DNA of 64,000 bases from PALSA-270 sp963770245 (GCA_963770245.1 CAVYOX010000011.1:186001-250000), one strand, 5' to 3'; counted from the stretch's first letter, positions 16,620 to 25,985 are shown. Program-made: numbers and translations. Notes: a model not told the origin generated them from the letters alone.

Positions 16620-17438
16620 ATGGAGCCAGCTCAATCGTCTTCGCTGCCTACGTTCTTTCTGCCCCATGGCGGAGGTCCCTGTTTTTTCATGGAGTGGACG
16701 ATCGGCCCGCCCGACACCTGGCGCAAAATGGCGGCATGGCTTGGCCAGCTGGGCGCCTCCGTCGGCAGCCGGCCGAAGGCGGCGGTGGTGATCTCGGGCC
16801 ATTGGGAGGCTGAGGATTTTACGGTCACAAGTGGCGCTCATCCCCCGCTGCTCTACGATTACTCGGGGTTTCCTCCCGCGACCTACGCGCTCGAATATCC
16901 GGCGCCCGGTTCGCCGGCGCTCGCAGAACGCGTCGTCGATTTGCTGGGCCAGGCTGGCATTCGAGCCCGGTCCGACGCGCAGCGCGGGTTCGATCACGGC
17001 GTGTTTATTCCATTCAAGGTGATCTATCCCCAGGCGGATGTGCCCCTGGTACAGCTTTCGCTGCACGCTGGGCTTGATCCGGCAACCCATCTAAGAGCCG
17101 GGCGCGCGCTCGCGCCCCTGCGGAAAGCAGGCGTGCTGATTGCCGGAAGCGGAATGAGTTACCACAACATGAGAGGGCTCATGAGCGGCGGCGTGCTCGC
17201 CGATTCCGACCGCTTCGACAGTTGGCTGACCCGCGCGGCGTGCGCGCCCGCGGCTCCCGCGCGGGAGGAGATGCTCGAACAATGGGCGCTCGCCCCCGCC
17301 GCCCGCAGCGCCCATCCCCGGGAAGAGCATTTGCTGCCGCTCATGGTGGCGGCTGGCGCCGGGGCCGAAGACCTGGGACGGAAAGTATTTACCGACCGCG
17401 TGCTCGGTGCCACCGTATCCGCCTTTCGCTTCGGTTGA
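16620..17438 (+). CDS. Class III extradiol dioxygenase (4,5-DOPA-dioxygenase/YgiD-like)
   Basis: A 272-residue LigB-fold ring-cleavage enzyme. It has the family N-terminus FFLPHGGGPCFFM, with the metal-site His of PHGGG, then VVISGHWEAE, the QRGFDHGVFIPF motif and AGSGMSYHN. It opens catechol-type rings using Fe(II) or Zn(II) at a His-rich site. The ATG at 16620 gives the normal family length. It follows DoxX by 124 nt on the same strand, suggesting a joint role in catechol/quinone detoxification; the exact substrate is unknown. Confidence 0.87.
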   Translation: MEPAQSSSLPTFFLPHGGGPCFFMEWTIGPPDTWRKMAAWLGQLGASVGSRPKAAVVISGHWEAEDFTVTSGAHPPLLYDYSGFPPATYALEYPAPGSPALAERVVDLLGQAGIRARSDAQRGFDHGVFIPFKVIYPQADVPLVQLSLHAGLDPATHLRAGRALAPLRKAGVLIAGSGMSYHNMRGLMSGGVLADSDRFDSWLTRAACAPAAPAREEMLEQWALAPAARSAHPREEHLLPLMVAAGAGAEDLGRKVFTDRVLGATVSAFRFG

Positions 17439-17521
17439 TCCCCGCGAAGGGCCGAGATGCCCGATCGCTTGCGCCGGCGAAGGGTTTCAGGCGGAACCCC
17501 AGCCGGCGTCCGCCCGCGGCC

Positions 17522-17884
17522 TCAAGCATCGCGATGGACGGTGTCCATCGAGAACGCCGGCACGCACACCGCGATGTAGTCCGCTCCCGGTTCGAAGGGC
17601 GTCGAATACTGGACCCACTCGCCGGCGTGAACGACGACGGCTTGGCCGGCGGTCACGTCGATCGCTCCCTCTTCGCAGCGCACCCGCAGCGTGCCTTTCA
17701 GTACCAGAGTGAACTCTTCAAACTCAGGAGTTTGTCCAGGCTCCTCCCACCCCTGCGGGCTGCGCATCTGGGCTAGGCTGACGGACATGGTTTTGGTGTT
17801 GACCCGGCCAATGTATTCCTCAATCACCTTGGGTTTGGTTCCCGCGGCTTGAACGCGTGTTGGTTGAGCTACCAGAGTCGGCAT
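17522..17884 (-). CDS. Cupin domain protein
   Basis: A 120-residue single-domain cupin, with the barrel motifs FEEFTLVLKGTLRV and VTAGQAVVVHAGEWVQY. It has no signal peptide. GGGAG precedes the ATG. Small cupins of this type bind metal or sugar ligands or act as isomerases or dioxygenases; no diagnostic residue here decides. It converges with the dioxygenase gene and may belong to the same stress locus, but that is only proximity. Confidence 0.8.
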   Translation of the reverse strand: MPTLVAQPTRVQAAGTKPKVIEEYIGRVNTKTMSVSLAQMRSPQGWEEPGQTPEFEEFTLVLKGTLRVRCEEGAIDVTAGQAVVVHAGEWVQYSTPFEPGADYIAVCVPAFSMDTVHRDA

Positions 17885-17979
17885 CGGTTCTCCCTCTCAC
17901 CGTGGCGGGTGAAGGAATCACTCTAACAAGCGAAGGGTGAAACCGAAACCGTGGCGGCGGGTGGCACCGTGTGCCTGAT

Positions 17980-18915
17980 TCAGACGGTGGCCGAGAGCGC
18001 TTGATTTTTCACGGCAAGGGATGCGCGCAGTTCGTCAAGGCTCGGGAACGACAAGGGAACGGTCAGAAAACGCTCTTGTGGGTCGGCGGTTTTCTTCAAC
18101 GCCTGCACCAGCAACTCGACGGCTTGGCCGCTGTTCGGAGGGACGACGATGGTCGCGGCGAGCAATCCTTTTTTCACCCAGGCCTGTCCGGTCTTGGGCA
18201 AGCCGTCGCAGCCGATGAAGGGAAGGCTCAACCAGCGGTCGCGAGACGGGCCTTCGGGCAATTCCTGAAATGCTTTCTTGGCGCCGAGTGCCATGGCGTC
18301 ATTCTGTGAAGCCACCACATCGATCCGACTTTGCTGCGAGGTGGAAAGGCGCAGCCAGGAACTGACGGCGTTGTGGGCGCTCGCTTCGGTCCAGCGTCCC
18401 TTCATGACTTTCACCAGCACATCGGCCGCCTTGGTTTCATACAGGCCAGAGGCGCGCTGCTTCGCCGCCAGACTTTCGGATGGGCCGGTGATATAGAGAA
18501 CCGATCCCCCGGCGGGCAGCAGAACGGCGCATTGACGGCCCTGGATGCGGCCAATCTCCTCGTGGTTGGAGGTCATGCAGAAGATCGGCGCCAGGCCGGA
18601 TTGGCGAAGTTCGTAAACGTACTCGACGTCACGGTTCAGAACCACCCACGCAATCCCGGCCGCCATGGCGGCACGGGCAACCTGGGGCAGCGCGGTTCCC
18701 CCGACCGGCTCGAAGATAATGCCATCGGGATGGGCGTTCTCGTTCTGGATGAACTTGAGGATCTGCTGGCTTTGCACGAAGCTATCGTTGCCGCCGTAGA
18801 CGATTTGCAGCTCGACGCCCAGGCGGCGTGCCGCCTCTTCGGCGGCGGCGGCCTGTTCCATCTGGTAGTCGTTGTCGTTGCTGGTGAGCGAAACGACGAA
18901 GGTGAGCTTTTTCAT
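17980..18915 (-). CDS. Periplasmic-binding-protein-fold sugar-binding-like protein without signal peptide
   Basis: A 311-residue type I periplasmic-binding fold (Peripla_BP_4/RbsB-like): TFVVSLTSNDNDYQMEQAAA, IIFEPVGGTALPQVARAAMA, VVASQNDAMALGAKKA, FIGCDGLP. The fold begins at residue 4 and no signal peptide or lipobox is visible. No ABC ATPase, permease, HTH domain or kinase lies next to it. It may be a cytosolic ligand-binding protein or a domain cut loose from a larger system. The ligand is probably a sugar, by family only. Confidence 0.8.
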   Translation of the reverse strand: MKKLTFVVSLTSNDNDYQMEQAAAAEEAARRLGVELQIVYGGNDSFVQSQQILKFIQNENAHPDGIIFEPVGGTALPQVARAAMAAGIAWVVLNRDVEYVYELRQSGLAPIFCMTSNHEEIGRIQGRQCAVLLPAGGSVLYITGPSESLAAKQRASGLYETKAADVLVKVMKGRWTEASAHNAVSSWLRLSTSQQSRIDVVASQNDAMALGAKKAFQELPEGPSRDRWLSLPFIGCDGLPKTGQAWVKKGLLAATIVVPPNSGQAVELLVQALKKTADPQERFLTVPLSFPSLDELRASLAVKNQALSATV

Positions 18916-19059
18916 TTTTGTCCCGAAACGAAATCATACCGTGCGGCTCGGAAAGCCCCATGTGACCGAAGTAACCCCCCCCGAGGTGTCCCGACGTGTC
19001 GAGGGCATCTCCATCGGGAAGCGGGTCGGTGCTACAATGCGCCCCGCAGGAGAGCAGAC

Positions 19060-20226
19060 ATGCCGATGGCGGCGGGAGAAGGAGCGCAAGAGTCCGGAAT
19101 TGCACCCCCCGGGAGATTGATGGCGCTCGATGTGTTCCGGGGGGCAACCATCGCGGCCATGATCCTGGTGAACAATCCCGGGGATGGGCCGGCTGCCTAT
19201 CCGCCGCTGCAACACTCCGCATGGAATGGGTGGACGCCCACCGACCTGGTGTTTCCTTTCTTTCTTTTTGTTGTGGGCGTGGCCATGGTTTTTTCCTTTC
19301 GCGCGCGCAGGGAGCGGGGCGCTTCGCGGCAGACGCTGATGGCGCACGTGGTTTGGCGCAGCCTGATTTTGTTCGGGTTGGGCATGTTTCTGAATGGATT
19401 TCCCAATCACTATCAGTTGGCGTCGTGGCGGGTTTATGGCGTGCTCCAGAGGATCGCGGTCTGCTATCTCATCACCTCAGCCCTGGCGCTCTGGACCAAG
19501 CGGCGGGGTCAGGGATTTGCCGTGCTGGTTTGTCTGGCTGGCTATTGGATCGTGATGCGATATGTCTCGGTGCCGGGCTTCGGTGTTCCCGGCCGCGACA
19601 TTCCCCTGCTCGATCCCGACCGCAATCTGGCAGCTTGGCTGGACCGCAAGCTTCTGTTCGGACACTTGTGGGAGGTTACGCGCGATCCGGAAGGGGTGCT
19701 GAGCACGCTCCCGGCGGTAGCGACCTGCCTGCTCGGGCTGCTGACCGGCGAATGGCTCGCCTCCGATCGCAGCCGGAGCACGAAGGCCGCGGGAATGGCG
19801 GGAGCGGGTCTGCTGTGCGTGGCGGCTGGGGAGCTGATGAACATCTGGTTCCCGATCAACAAGAAGCTGTGGACCAGTTCCTACGTCGTCTTCACCGCCG
19901 GGCTGGCACTGCTCTCTCTGGCGCTCTCGTACTGGGTTCTCGACATCCGACAATGGCGGCGTTGGAGCAAGCCGTTCGTGGTGTTTGGCAAGAATGCGAT
20001 TGCGGCCTACGTTTTATCGGAGATGCTGGCCGCGGGGTTGGACACGCTCGCGGTGCATGCCGGGGATGGCGGTGTCATGACCTGGCATGAGGTCTTGCAT
20101 ACGTCTCTGTTCGCGCCTCTGGGCAATCCGGCGAATGCGTCCTTGCTGTATTCGATCTTTTATGTACTGGTGTGTTTAGCGGCCATATGGGTGCTCGATT
20201 GGAGGGGGATTGTTCTGAAGGTCTGA
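19060..20226 (+). CDS. NagX/HGSNAT-like membrane acyltransferase (DUF5009-type)
   Basis: A 388-residue polytopic membrane protein with the family opening RLMALDVFRGATIAAMILVN followed by PTDLVFPFFLFVVGVAM. About ten hydrophobic segments follow. The family includes heparan-alpha-glucosaminide N-acetyltransferase and the bacterial NagX proteins, which acetylate amino sugars across the membrane. I chose the ATG at 19060, with AGGAG 8 nt upstream and a TACAAT box just before. It is divergent from the binding-protein-like gene. The substrate is not readable. Confidence 0.83.
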   Translation: MPMAAGEGAQESGIAPPGRLMALDVFRGATIAAMILVNNPGDGPAAYPPLQHSAWNGWTPTDLVFPFFLFVVGVAMVFSFRARRERGASRQTLMAHVVWRSLILFGLGMFLNGFPNHYQLASWRVYGVLQRIAVCYLITSALALWTKRRGQGFAVLVCLAGYWIVMRYVSVPGFGVPGRDIPLLDPDRNLAAWLDRKLLFGHLWEVTRDPEGVLSTLPAVATCLLGLLTGEWLASDRSRSTKAAGMAGAGLLCVAAGELMNIWFPINKKLWTSSYVVFTAGLALLSLALSYWVLDIRQWRRWSKPFVVFGKNAIAAYVLSEMLAAGLDTLAVHAGDGGVMTWHEVLHTSLFAPLGNPANASLLYSIFYVLVCLAAIWVLDWRGIVLKV

Positions 20227-20539
20227 AAGGGCGGCCACGCCTTCGGCCGATCGGAGCGATGCACCCTGCGTTCGGCCCGGAACTTTCAGATGGGCGCTCC
20301 GGGTCTCAACCGTCGTGTCGGCGCGGTGAGAATTCGCCTTGCCTATGTGCGGATTCATTCGCAGGCTGAAAACCTGTAACAGCAAGAAAATAAATAAAAT
20401 AAAGATTAAAATAAAGATGGCGACTCGGGTTGCCGATTTGGACCTCAGACCCCCAGAGGAGGGTGCCTCGAGCGTTCCCAGCCCACCTCGACATTCCACT
20501 CGGTCACGTAGAAGGTAAGGAAGAAGGTAAGATCGATGC
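20227..20539. other. Intergenic region with A-rich microsatellite-like tract
   Basis: No gene is visible. The only marked feature is an A-rich tract at 20385-20418 made of imperfect AAATAA/AAAGAT units, striking in such GC-rich surroundings. It lies 120-155 nt before the DUF983 gene and could affect its transcription, though this is speculation. Confidence 0.5.
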
Positions 20540-20911
20540 ATGGGCAAGGCGCAGGTTTCGGCGGCTCGAGGGATGGTTCGCCAGCTTTGTCCCAGGTGCC
20601 GCGAGGGGAAAATCTTCCGGCGATCCGGCTTCCTGCTGCCGGGGATGCATGAACGCTGCCCGGCGTGCGGGTTGAAGTTTGAGCGCGAGGAAGGGTATTT
20701 CCTGGGGGCGATGTATATCGGGTATGGACTCGCCCTGGCAGCGATTTCGCTTCTCGCGCTCGTGCTCTGGGCCGCGATGCGCTGGTCGTTTCAGAAAGCC
20801 GTGATTGGAGGCGTGCTGCTGTTCTTGCCCCTAGCGCCCTTCCTTACGGTGATGGCGCGGGTGCTCTGGATTTACCTCGACCAGGCGGTCGACCCGGACC
20901 AGACTGAGTGA
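20540..20911 (+). CDS. DUF983 family protein with zinc-ribbon and two membrane segments
   Basis: A 123-residue protein with paired cysteine knuckles (CPRCREGKIF and CPACGLKF), followed by two transmembrane helices (YGLALAAISLLALVLWAA and VIGGVLLFLPLAPFL). This is the DUF983 layout. Family members occur near cytochrome oxidase or membrane-biogenesis genes, but no such neighbours are present here. The function is unknown. Confidence 0.85.
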   Translation: MGKAQVSAARGMVRQLCPRCREGKIFRRSGFLLPGMHERCPACGLKFEREEGYFLGAMYIGYGLALAAISLLALVLWAAMRWSFQKAVIGGVLLFLPLAPFLTVMARVLWIYLDQAVDPDQTE

Positions 20912-20977
20912 CCGTCGGGTGGAACCCGGGAGCAAAATCGCGCATCCAATACGATTATGGAAGAGACTAGGAAGGAT

Positions 20978-21157
20978 ATGTTCGACGAAAAGTACAGAGT
21001 GCTTGCGGTCGAGAGTCAGCGCCTGGTCATCCGAGGAGTGCTCAGCGGAAAGGTGTTGACGATCGTCAATCACCAGCCTGATGTTCCTTTGACGGAAGAG
21101 GACTATCCGCCGGGGAAATTGATCGCGTTGAGTGATCCGTCGATTACGCCGAACTAG
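20978..21157 (+). CDS. Small hypothetical protein
   Basis: A 59-residue protein (MFDEKYRVLAVESQRLVIRG...) that reads like a compact beta-rich domain, ending LIALSDPSITPN. The ATG at 20978 follows an AGGAAGGA ribosome site; an ATG seven codons upstream has none. I do not recognise the family. Probably real, because codon choice and the ribosome site are sensible, but unsupported otherwise. Confidence 0.5.
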   Translation: MFDEKYRVLAVESQRLVIRGVLSGKVLTIVNHQPDVPLTEEDYPPGKLIALSDPSITPN

Positions 21158-21401
21158 CAACCAAAATGGAGGCGGCGCAGCTTCGACAGCGGATCTTGTC
21201 ATGGGCGTCACCGGGTCCCGGGGACGGGTGGAGTTTCCTGTTTGTTTCCCGGCTGGCTTCTCGGACAGGCTTCCCCCGGACTCTCGGCCCGGACCCCAGA
21301 CCCCAGCGAGTCGCCCTTTGCGGAAGATGTGAGGCAGCGGTCGAGGCCGCCTGGCTTTAGCGGTCGCTCCCCATTCGAAACCAACTGGACCCACCTCGGC
21401 A

Positions 21402-21470
21402 CCCAATCCCAATCCCAATATCAATATCAATATCAATAGCAATAACAATGGCATCAATGGCATCAATGGC
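21402..21470. repeat. Hexanucleotide microsatellite array
   Basis: About eleven imperfect 6-nt units run in a row: CCCAAT first, then ATCAAT/AGCAAT, then GGCATCAAT units. The array lies in a gene-free interval (21158-21522), between the small ORF and the SRAP gene and 53 nt past the latter's stop. It could be read as a slippage-prone repeat. No gene covers it in a convincing frame. Confidence 0.75.
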
Positions 21471-21522
21471 AAGACAGCCGCGCCTCGTAGCCTGAGAGGC
21501 CAGAGGTTGACTCAGCATGGCG

Positions 21523-22227
21523 TTAAGAAAAGAGACGGTGCTGAATGGGGACAGCCTCGATCGCCTGCGAGCATTCCGCGTCGTCGTTCGCGACCCGGTT
21601 GATCCGGGTGCCGACGGGAAAACAACGCATGCGCCCGGCATCATAGGGCTTCAGCAGATTCGATAGCGCGCCGACATCGAGCATCCCGGGATCAAGCCAG
21701 AAATCATAGTCGGCTGGGTCGAGGATGACGGGCATACGGTCGTGGACGGCGGAGGTCAGGGGGTTCGCCGTCGTGGTGAGAATCGCGCAGGTCTCTAGCC
21801 TGCCGGTGCTCGAGTGCTTCCATTCATCCCATATTCCCGCGAACCCGAACAACTCCCCATGGTCGAGTTCAAAGCAATACGGTTGCTTGACGTTCCCCCT
21901 GGTCTGCCATTCGTAGAAACCGTCGGCCGGGATGAGGCACCTGCGAGCCCGGAAGGGGTCGCGGAATGCAGGCTTTGTCCTCACCGTCTCCGACCGTGCA
22001 TTGATCATCTGGGCGCCGCGAGATGAATCTCTGGCCCACGACGGGATGAGTCCCCAGCGCATCAATGACAATTCGCGGATCGGCTGCCGCGGATTTTGGC
22101 GAATGACTGGCACCGGTTGAGTGGGCGCGACATTGTAGCGGGGACTCCATTCGGCTTCTTCCGAGACCGTGTCGAAGTACTCCTCCACCAGCTGCTTTCT
22201 CCGCGACAGTCGGTATCGCCCGCACAT
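21523..22227 (-). CDS. SRAP-domain protein (HMCES/YedK-type DNA-protein crosslink sensor)
   Basis: A 234-residue SRAP protein starting MCGRY. After removal of Met, Cys2 becomes N-terminal and forms a thiazolidine crosslink with abasic sites in ssDNA, protecting them. Other family motifs are present: RYNVAPTQPVPVI, RWGLIPSWA, NARSETV, RRCLIPADGFYEW, and the active-site HDRMPVIL. I chose the ATG at 22227 because Cys2 must follow it. It is divergent from the cyclase-like gene. Confidence 0.93.
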   Translation of the reverse strand: MCGRYRLSRRKQLVEEYFDTVSEEAEWSPRYNVAPTQPVPVIRQNPRQPIRELSLMRWGLIPSWARDSSRGAQMINARSETVRTKPAFRDPFRARRCLIPADGFYEWQTRGNVKQPYCFELDHGELFGFAGIWDEWKHSSTGRLETCAILTTTANPLTSAVHDRMPVILDPADYDFWLDPGMLDVGALSNLLKPYDAGRMRCFPVGTRINRVANDDAECSQAIEAVPIQHRLFS

Positions 22228-22471
22228 GAAACGATTATGGCAGCTCGACCGAGGCCGGGAGTCAGAAGAATCGGGGAAAGTAATCTGGCAACGAAACGGC
22301 CGGGAGTAACTAGGGTAACGTTCTGCTACCCGTATACCGCATGGTACGCTCCGGCGAGGCCTGAAAATCGGCAGCCGGGGCTCGATCGGCTGCCGGGCGG
22401 GGGTGCGTCTACGCAGCCGATCGGTGGCCGCGCCGCGACACCAGCCCTGGCGACAACGATACCCAACCGCC

Positions 22472-24694
22472 ATGCCACGTATTCCGATTCTCCGACTGCG
22501 GCGGAGCACCGAGGCCATGGAGCCGCCGGTGCTCACCGGCTATACGCCCACTTTATCGCTCGAGGGGCTGCAAGCGGGTGTGGATAATCTGCGGCACGAC
22601 GTTCACCTGAGTCGCGGATTTGTGGAACAGACCCGGGTGCATGTGGCCCGGCTGATCGTGCGGCATGGCGACATGGAGGGACTGCTGGCCGCCGAAACGG
22701 CGGAGAAAGCGCCGGTAAATCGCTTCGTGGGCAGCCTGGGCGCCAAAGTACAGGCCGCCCGGCCGGAGCCCCTCGATCTCAAGCCGCTGCTAACGGAGTT
22801 GCATGTCGGCGCGCTGAATCAAGCCAAAGCCAACGAAAGCCTGGTCGTGGATATCCTGGCGCGCGTGGCCATCATCAAGTTCCTGCGGGTGGAACTGGAG
22901 GCGCAGTTCGCCCAGACGCTCGAGCGTTGCCGCATGACGTTGCGAAACTACGAAGGCTTGCGGCATGAGAAGGGGCTCGAGTACCGCGGGCGGGTGGCGG
23001 CCTTTCAGATGCAGAAGAAAATCATCCTGCGCAAAGCGGGCCGGGAACTGTTCCACACGTTGCGGGAGATTGAACGAGAGACTCTGGCCCGCATGCGGCG
23101 CTCCTTCTTCGGGAGTCGCGGGGAAGCGGAGTACAAGCTGTTCCTCAATCCGCTGATCTTCAACGAAGATGGACGCGACACTTACCTGAATGCCGAGCAC
23201 TACGTCATGCTGGGCAACTTCGACCGCGATCCGGACCGTTTTTCGAACGTGCGGCGGGTGGCCTGTGATTTCCTGCGGTCGCTCGATCTGGGCGAAGAGG
23301 CGAAGGACGAAAGCGCCTTCGATCGCTGGCTGAACGCGCCGGACAACGCGCAGGAAGTGGTGGGCGATGGAAATGGGGACGAGTCCACGCTGCAGAAGCG
23401 CTCGCAGAACAAGCGGCTGCAAGCCTGGGCGGACCTGCTCGAGAGCCAGCGGCTGATGGACTACGTGGTGGCGTCCTACGAGGTGGTGCCGTTGCTGGCC
23501 GAATACTCACCCTACATCAATGCGCAACAGCTGAAGAACGCATTGATTTCGCGCGAAGAGAGGGGACGAGTGGAGAGGCTGGTCGAGGAAAATGGCAAGC
23601 TGGGGGCGCGAAGCCTGCAGACGGCGGTAGAGAAAGTCGCGAATTCCCGCGGCGCCGACCGCGCCAAGATGGCGGCCCGGTTTCTGGGCGACTTCCTGCG
23701 CTATCACCGCGACTTGCGCCGGCTGGAGGTGCTGAATGCCGCCCTCGACAGCGTGAATCTGATTGGCAATGAAAAGATGCGGGAACTCTCGGCGATGAAC
23801 AGCACGCTCTATGAGTACCTGCTGCACAACGAGCAAAGGCCAGCGGAAGAAAAGATCCTGCGGCATGTGATTGTCAAGGCGGATGTGCGGGACTCCTCGC
23901 GGTTGACCCGGTCGCTGCTCGAGCGGGGGCTGAATCCGGCTTCGTACTTCAGCCTGAATTTCTATGATCCGGTCAACAAGCTGCTGGGCAAGTATGGGGC
24001 CACAAAAGTGTTTCTCGAGGGGGACGCGATTATTCTGGCGCTGCTCGAGCGGCAAGGGGAGCCGGGGTTGGCGGTGAGCCGGGCCTGCGTGCTGGCTCGC
24101 GAAATCATCGACATCGTCTGTGGGTACAACCAGTTATTGGAGCGGGCGGGAATGCCTTCGCTCGAACTAGGCATCGGGATCTCCTGCCAGGAATCGGCGC
24201 CGATGTATCTGCTCGACGGCGAGCAGCGGATCATGATTTCCGACGCGTTGAATGAGAGTGACCGGCTGGCGTCTTGCAACAAGCGGATGCGCAAGAGCAT
24301 GGACCAGGGGGGCAGTCCGTTCAATGTGTACGTGTTTCAGACCGTGGGCGACCAAGACGCAGGGGAGAGCCCGGACGACTTCCTCATGAATTACAACTGC
24401 AACGGCATCCGCATGAATGAAGCTGCGTTCCGGCGGTTGGAGCAAGAGATTTCACTCGAACCATGCCCCGTCGAACTGCCGCAACTATGGGGCAGCGAAG
24501 GATTCCAATTGCAGGCAGGCCTGGTGCCGGTAGGCAATGATATCTTCCGCAAGATTGTCGTGCGCTCGAGCCGGATCGCCCAGGTGGACACTCGCGACTT
24601 CTCGCTGCAGCGATGGACCGCGCGTGCCTATTACGAGGTCTGCACCAACCCCGCGGTCTACAACCCGGCCGAGGCCAAGACGGCGGGGGCGTAG
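22472..24694 (+). CDS. Large protein with class III nucleotide-cyclase-like domain
   Basis: A 740-residue soluble protein. The first ~460 residues are charged and helical, with no family I recognise. Residues about 465-640 follow the class III adenylate/guanylate cyclase pattern: ADVRDSSRLT (metal Asp position), KVFLEGDAIILALLE (GDA motif) and LGIGISCQESAP ... MISDALNESDRLAS, the equivalent of the VNxAxRL element. Activity is uncertain because the second metal and base-specifying positions cannot be verified by eye. The ATG at 22472 is chosen over one 69 nt upstream. It converges with the CpaE-like gene. Confidence 0.6.
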   Translation: MPRIPILRLRRSTEAMEPPVLTGYTPTLSLEGLQAGVDNLRHDVHLSRGFVEQTRVHVARLIVRHGDMEGLLAAETAEKAPVNRFVGSLGAKVQAARPEPLDLKPLLTELHVGALNQAKANESLVVDILARVAIIKFLRVELEAQFAQTLERCRMTLRNYEGLRHEKGLEYRGRVAAFQMQKKIILRKAGRELFHTLREIERETLARMRRSFFGSRGEAEYKLFLNPLIFNEDGRDTYLNAEHYVMLGNFDRDPDRFSNVRRVACDFLRSLDLGEEAKDESAFDRWLNAPDNAQEVVGDGNGDESTLQKRSQNKRLQAWADLLESQRLMDYVVASYEVVPLLAEYSPYINAQQLKNALISREERGRVERLVEENGKLGARSLQTAVEKVANSRGADRAKMAARFLGDFLRYHRDLRRLEVLNAALDSVNLIGNEKMRELSAMNSTLYEYLLHNEQRPAEEKILRHVIVKADVRDSSRLTRSLLERGLNPASYFSLNFYDPVNKLLGKYGATKVFLEGDAIILALLERQGEPGLAVSRACVLAREIIDIVCGYNQLLERAGMPSLELGIGISCQESAPMYLLDGEQRIMISDALNESDRLASCNKRMRKSMDQGGSPFNVYVFQTVGDQDAGESPDDFLMNYNCNGIRMNEAAFRRLEQEISLEPCPVELPQLWGSEGFQLQAGLVPVGNDIFRKIVVRSSRIAQVDTRDFSLQRWTARAYYEVCTNPAVYNPAEAKTAGA

Positions 24695-24746
24695 CCCGGC
24701 TGTCGGCCGCCGAGCGAATGAGAATGGCGGCGGGCGGAAGGGGATC

Positions 24747-25985
24747 CTACTGGCCAGCGCGCAGGGACGGGATCAGCATCCCGTTCGCGGGTTTTTTGCG
24801 ATTGCGGTCCGGTTTGTCTTGCTGGTAGACCAAGTCGAGCGAGCCTTCGGCGCTGACTTTGGCTTCCGCCATGATGGCGGACAGAGCGCGGAAGGAACGG
24901 CCGATATCACTGCCTTCCTGAAAGGCGACCGGCACCCCCTTGTCGATGGCGGGCGCCGTGGCTTGGTAGTTGTTGGGGAGCTTCCACAGCAGGCGGCAAT
25001 CCGTGGCTTTTTCGACGTCCTCGTCAGAGAAGCCGGGAATTTTCTTGTAGCGGTTGAGCACCAAGCGGACGCGATCCCGCGAGGCGCCTTCCTCAAGGAA
25101 CGGGCGCATGCGGCCGGCACTCCACAGCGAAACCACATCGGTTTGCGCCACGAGCAGCACCGCATTCGACAGTTCACAAAGCAGGCGGGCGGTCCTGTCC
25201 ACGCGGCCCGAGGAGTCCACAACCACGTAGCGGAAGTGCGACACCAGGAGATCGAACAGGCGCGCCAGTTCGGCCGCCGTGGGCTCGAGAGAAAAAGGCT
25301 GCTGCGGTGCGGCGAGCAGCTGAAGTCCGCCTCGGCACTGGGTCATCAGGCCTTCGAGCAAAGACGTATCCAGGCGGTGCAGGTTCTGCAGCGCGTCATA
25401 GACGCCGAAGGCCGGCCGCATGTTCAGGTGAAGGGCACAATGGCCCATGGGAGCAAAATCCACCAATAGAACGCCCCCGTGAGCCTCCTGCAGAGCGATG
25501 GCGGTGTTGACGGCGACCGTGGTGGCGCCGGCTCCGCCTTTGGCGTTGGCCACGGTGAACACGCGTGCCCGGCCTGAGGATGCCCGGCTCTTGATGCGCG
25601 AGGACGATAGGCGCAGGAAGGCTTCCGCGATGGCTTCGGCAGGGGCGTTGCGTTCGAGATATTCGGTCGCCCCGGCTCGCATGCTGGCCACAATGGTCGC
25701 GGGATGGCTCATTTCGCCCATGGCAAACAGGGCCAGGTCTTCGGTGGCGTTTCGAATCAGGGCGATTGCGCTCAGCGCGCGCTGCTCGGCGTGGGGATCG
25801 ATATCGACCAGGACGACCTCGGCATGGGCATCCTGGATCTGACGCAGGATGGGGTCGCTCGCGCTCGAGGGGAACCCGCAATGGCTGAAGACAATCTGGC
25901 CCGCCTGCGTGTTCTCGAGCCGGCTCTCTAGGACCGGGAGTCTCTCTCTGTCTTCGGTCAGAAGGGCGGCAGCTATGCCGGACAT
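24747..25985 (-). CDS. CpaE/TadZ-like pilus-assembly ATPase with pseudo-receiver domain
   Basis: A 412-residue protein in two parts. Residues 1-125 form a receiver-like fold (AEVVLVDIDPHAEQRA, GATEYLERNA). From about residue 140 there is a ParA/MinD-type ATPase with the deviant Walker A NAKGGAGATT and VDSSGRVDRTARLL at the switch. This matches CpaE/TadZ, which localises Flp/Tad pilus machinery at the pole. No tad or flp genes flank it, so it is either an orphan or works with a system elsewhere. Confidence 0.82.
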   Translation of the reverse strand: MSGIAAALLTEDRERLPVLESRLENTQAGQIVFSHCGFPSSASDPILRQIQDAHAEVVLVDIDPHAEQRALSAIALIRNATEDLALFAMGEMSHPATIVASMRAGATEYLERNAPAEAIAEAFLRLSSSRIKSRASSGRARVFTVANAKGGAGATTVAVNTAIALQEAHGGVLLVDFAPMGHCALHLNMRPAFGVYDALQNLHRLDTSLLEGLMTQCRGGLQLLAAPQQPFSLEPTAAELARLFDLLVSHFRYVVVDSSGRVDRTARLLCELSNAVLLVAQTDVVSLWSAGRMRPFLEEGASRDRVRLVLNRYKKIPGFSDEDVEKATDCRLLWKLPNNYQATAPAIDKGVPVAFQEGSDIGRSFRALSAIMAEAKVSAEGSLDLVYQQDKPDRNRKKPANGMLIPSLRAGQ

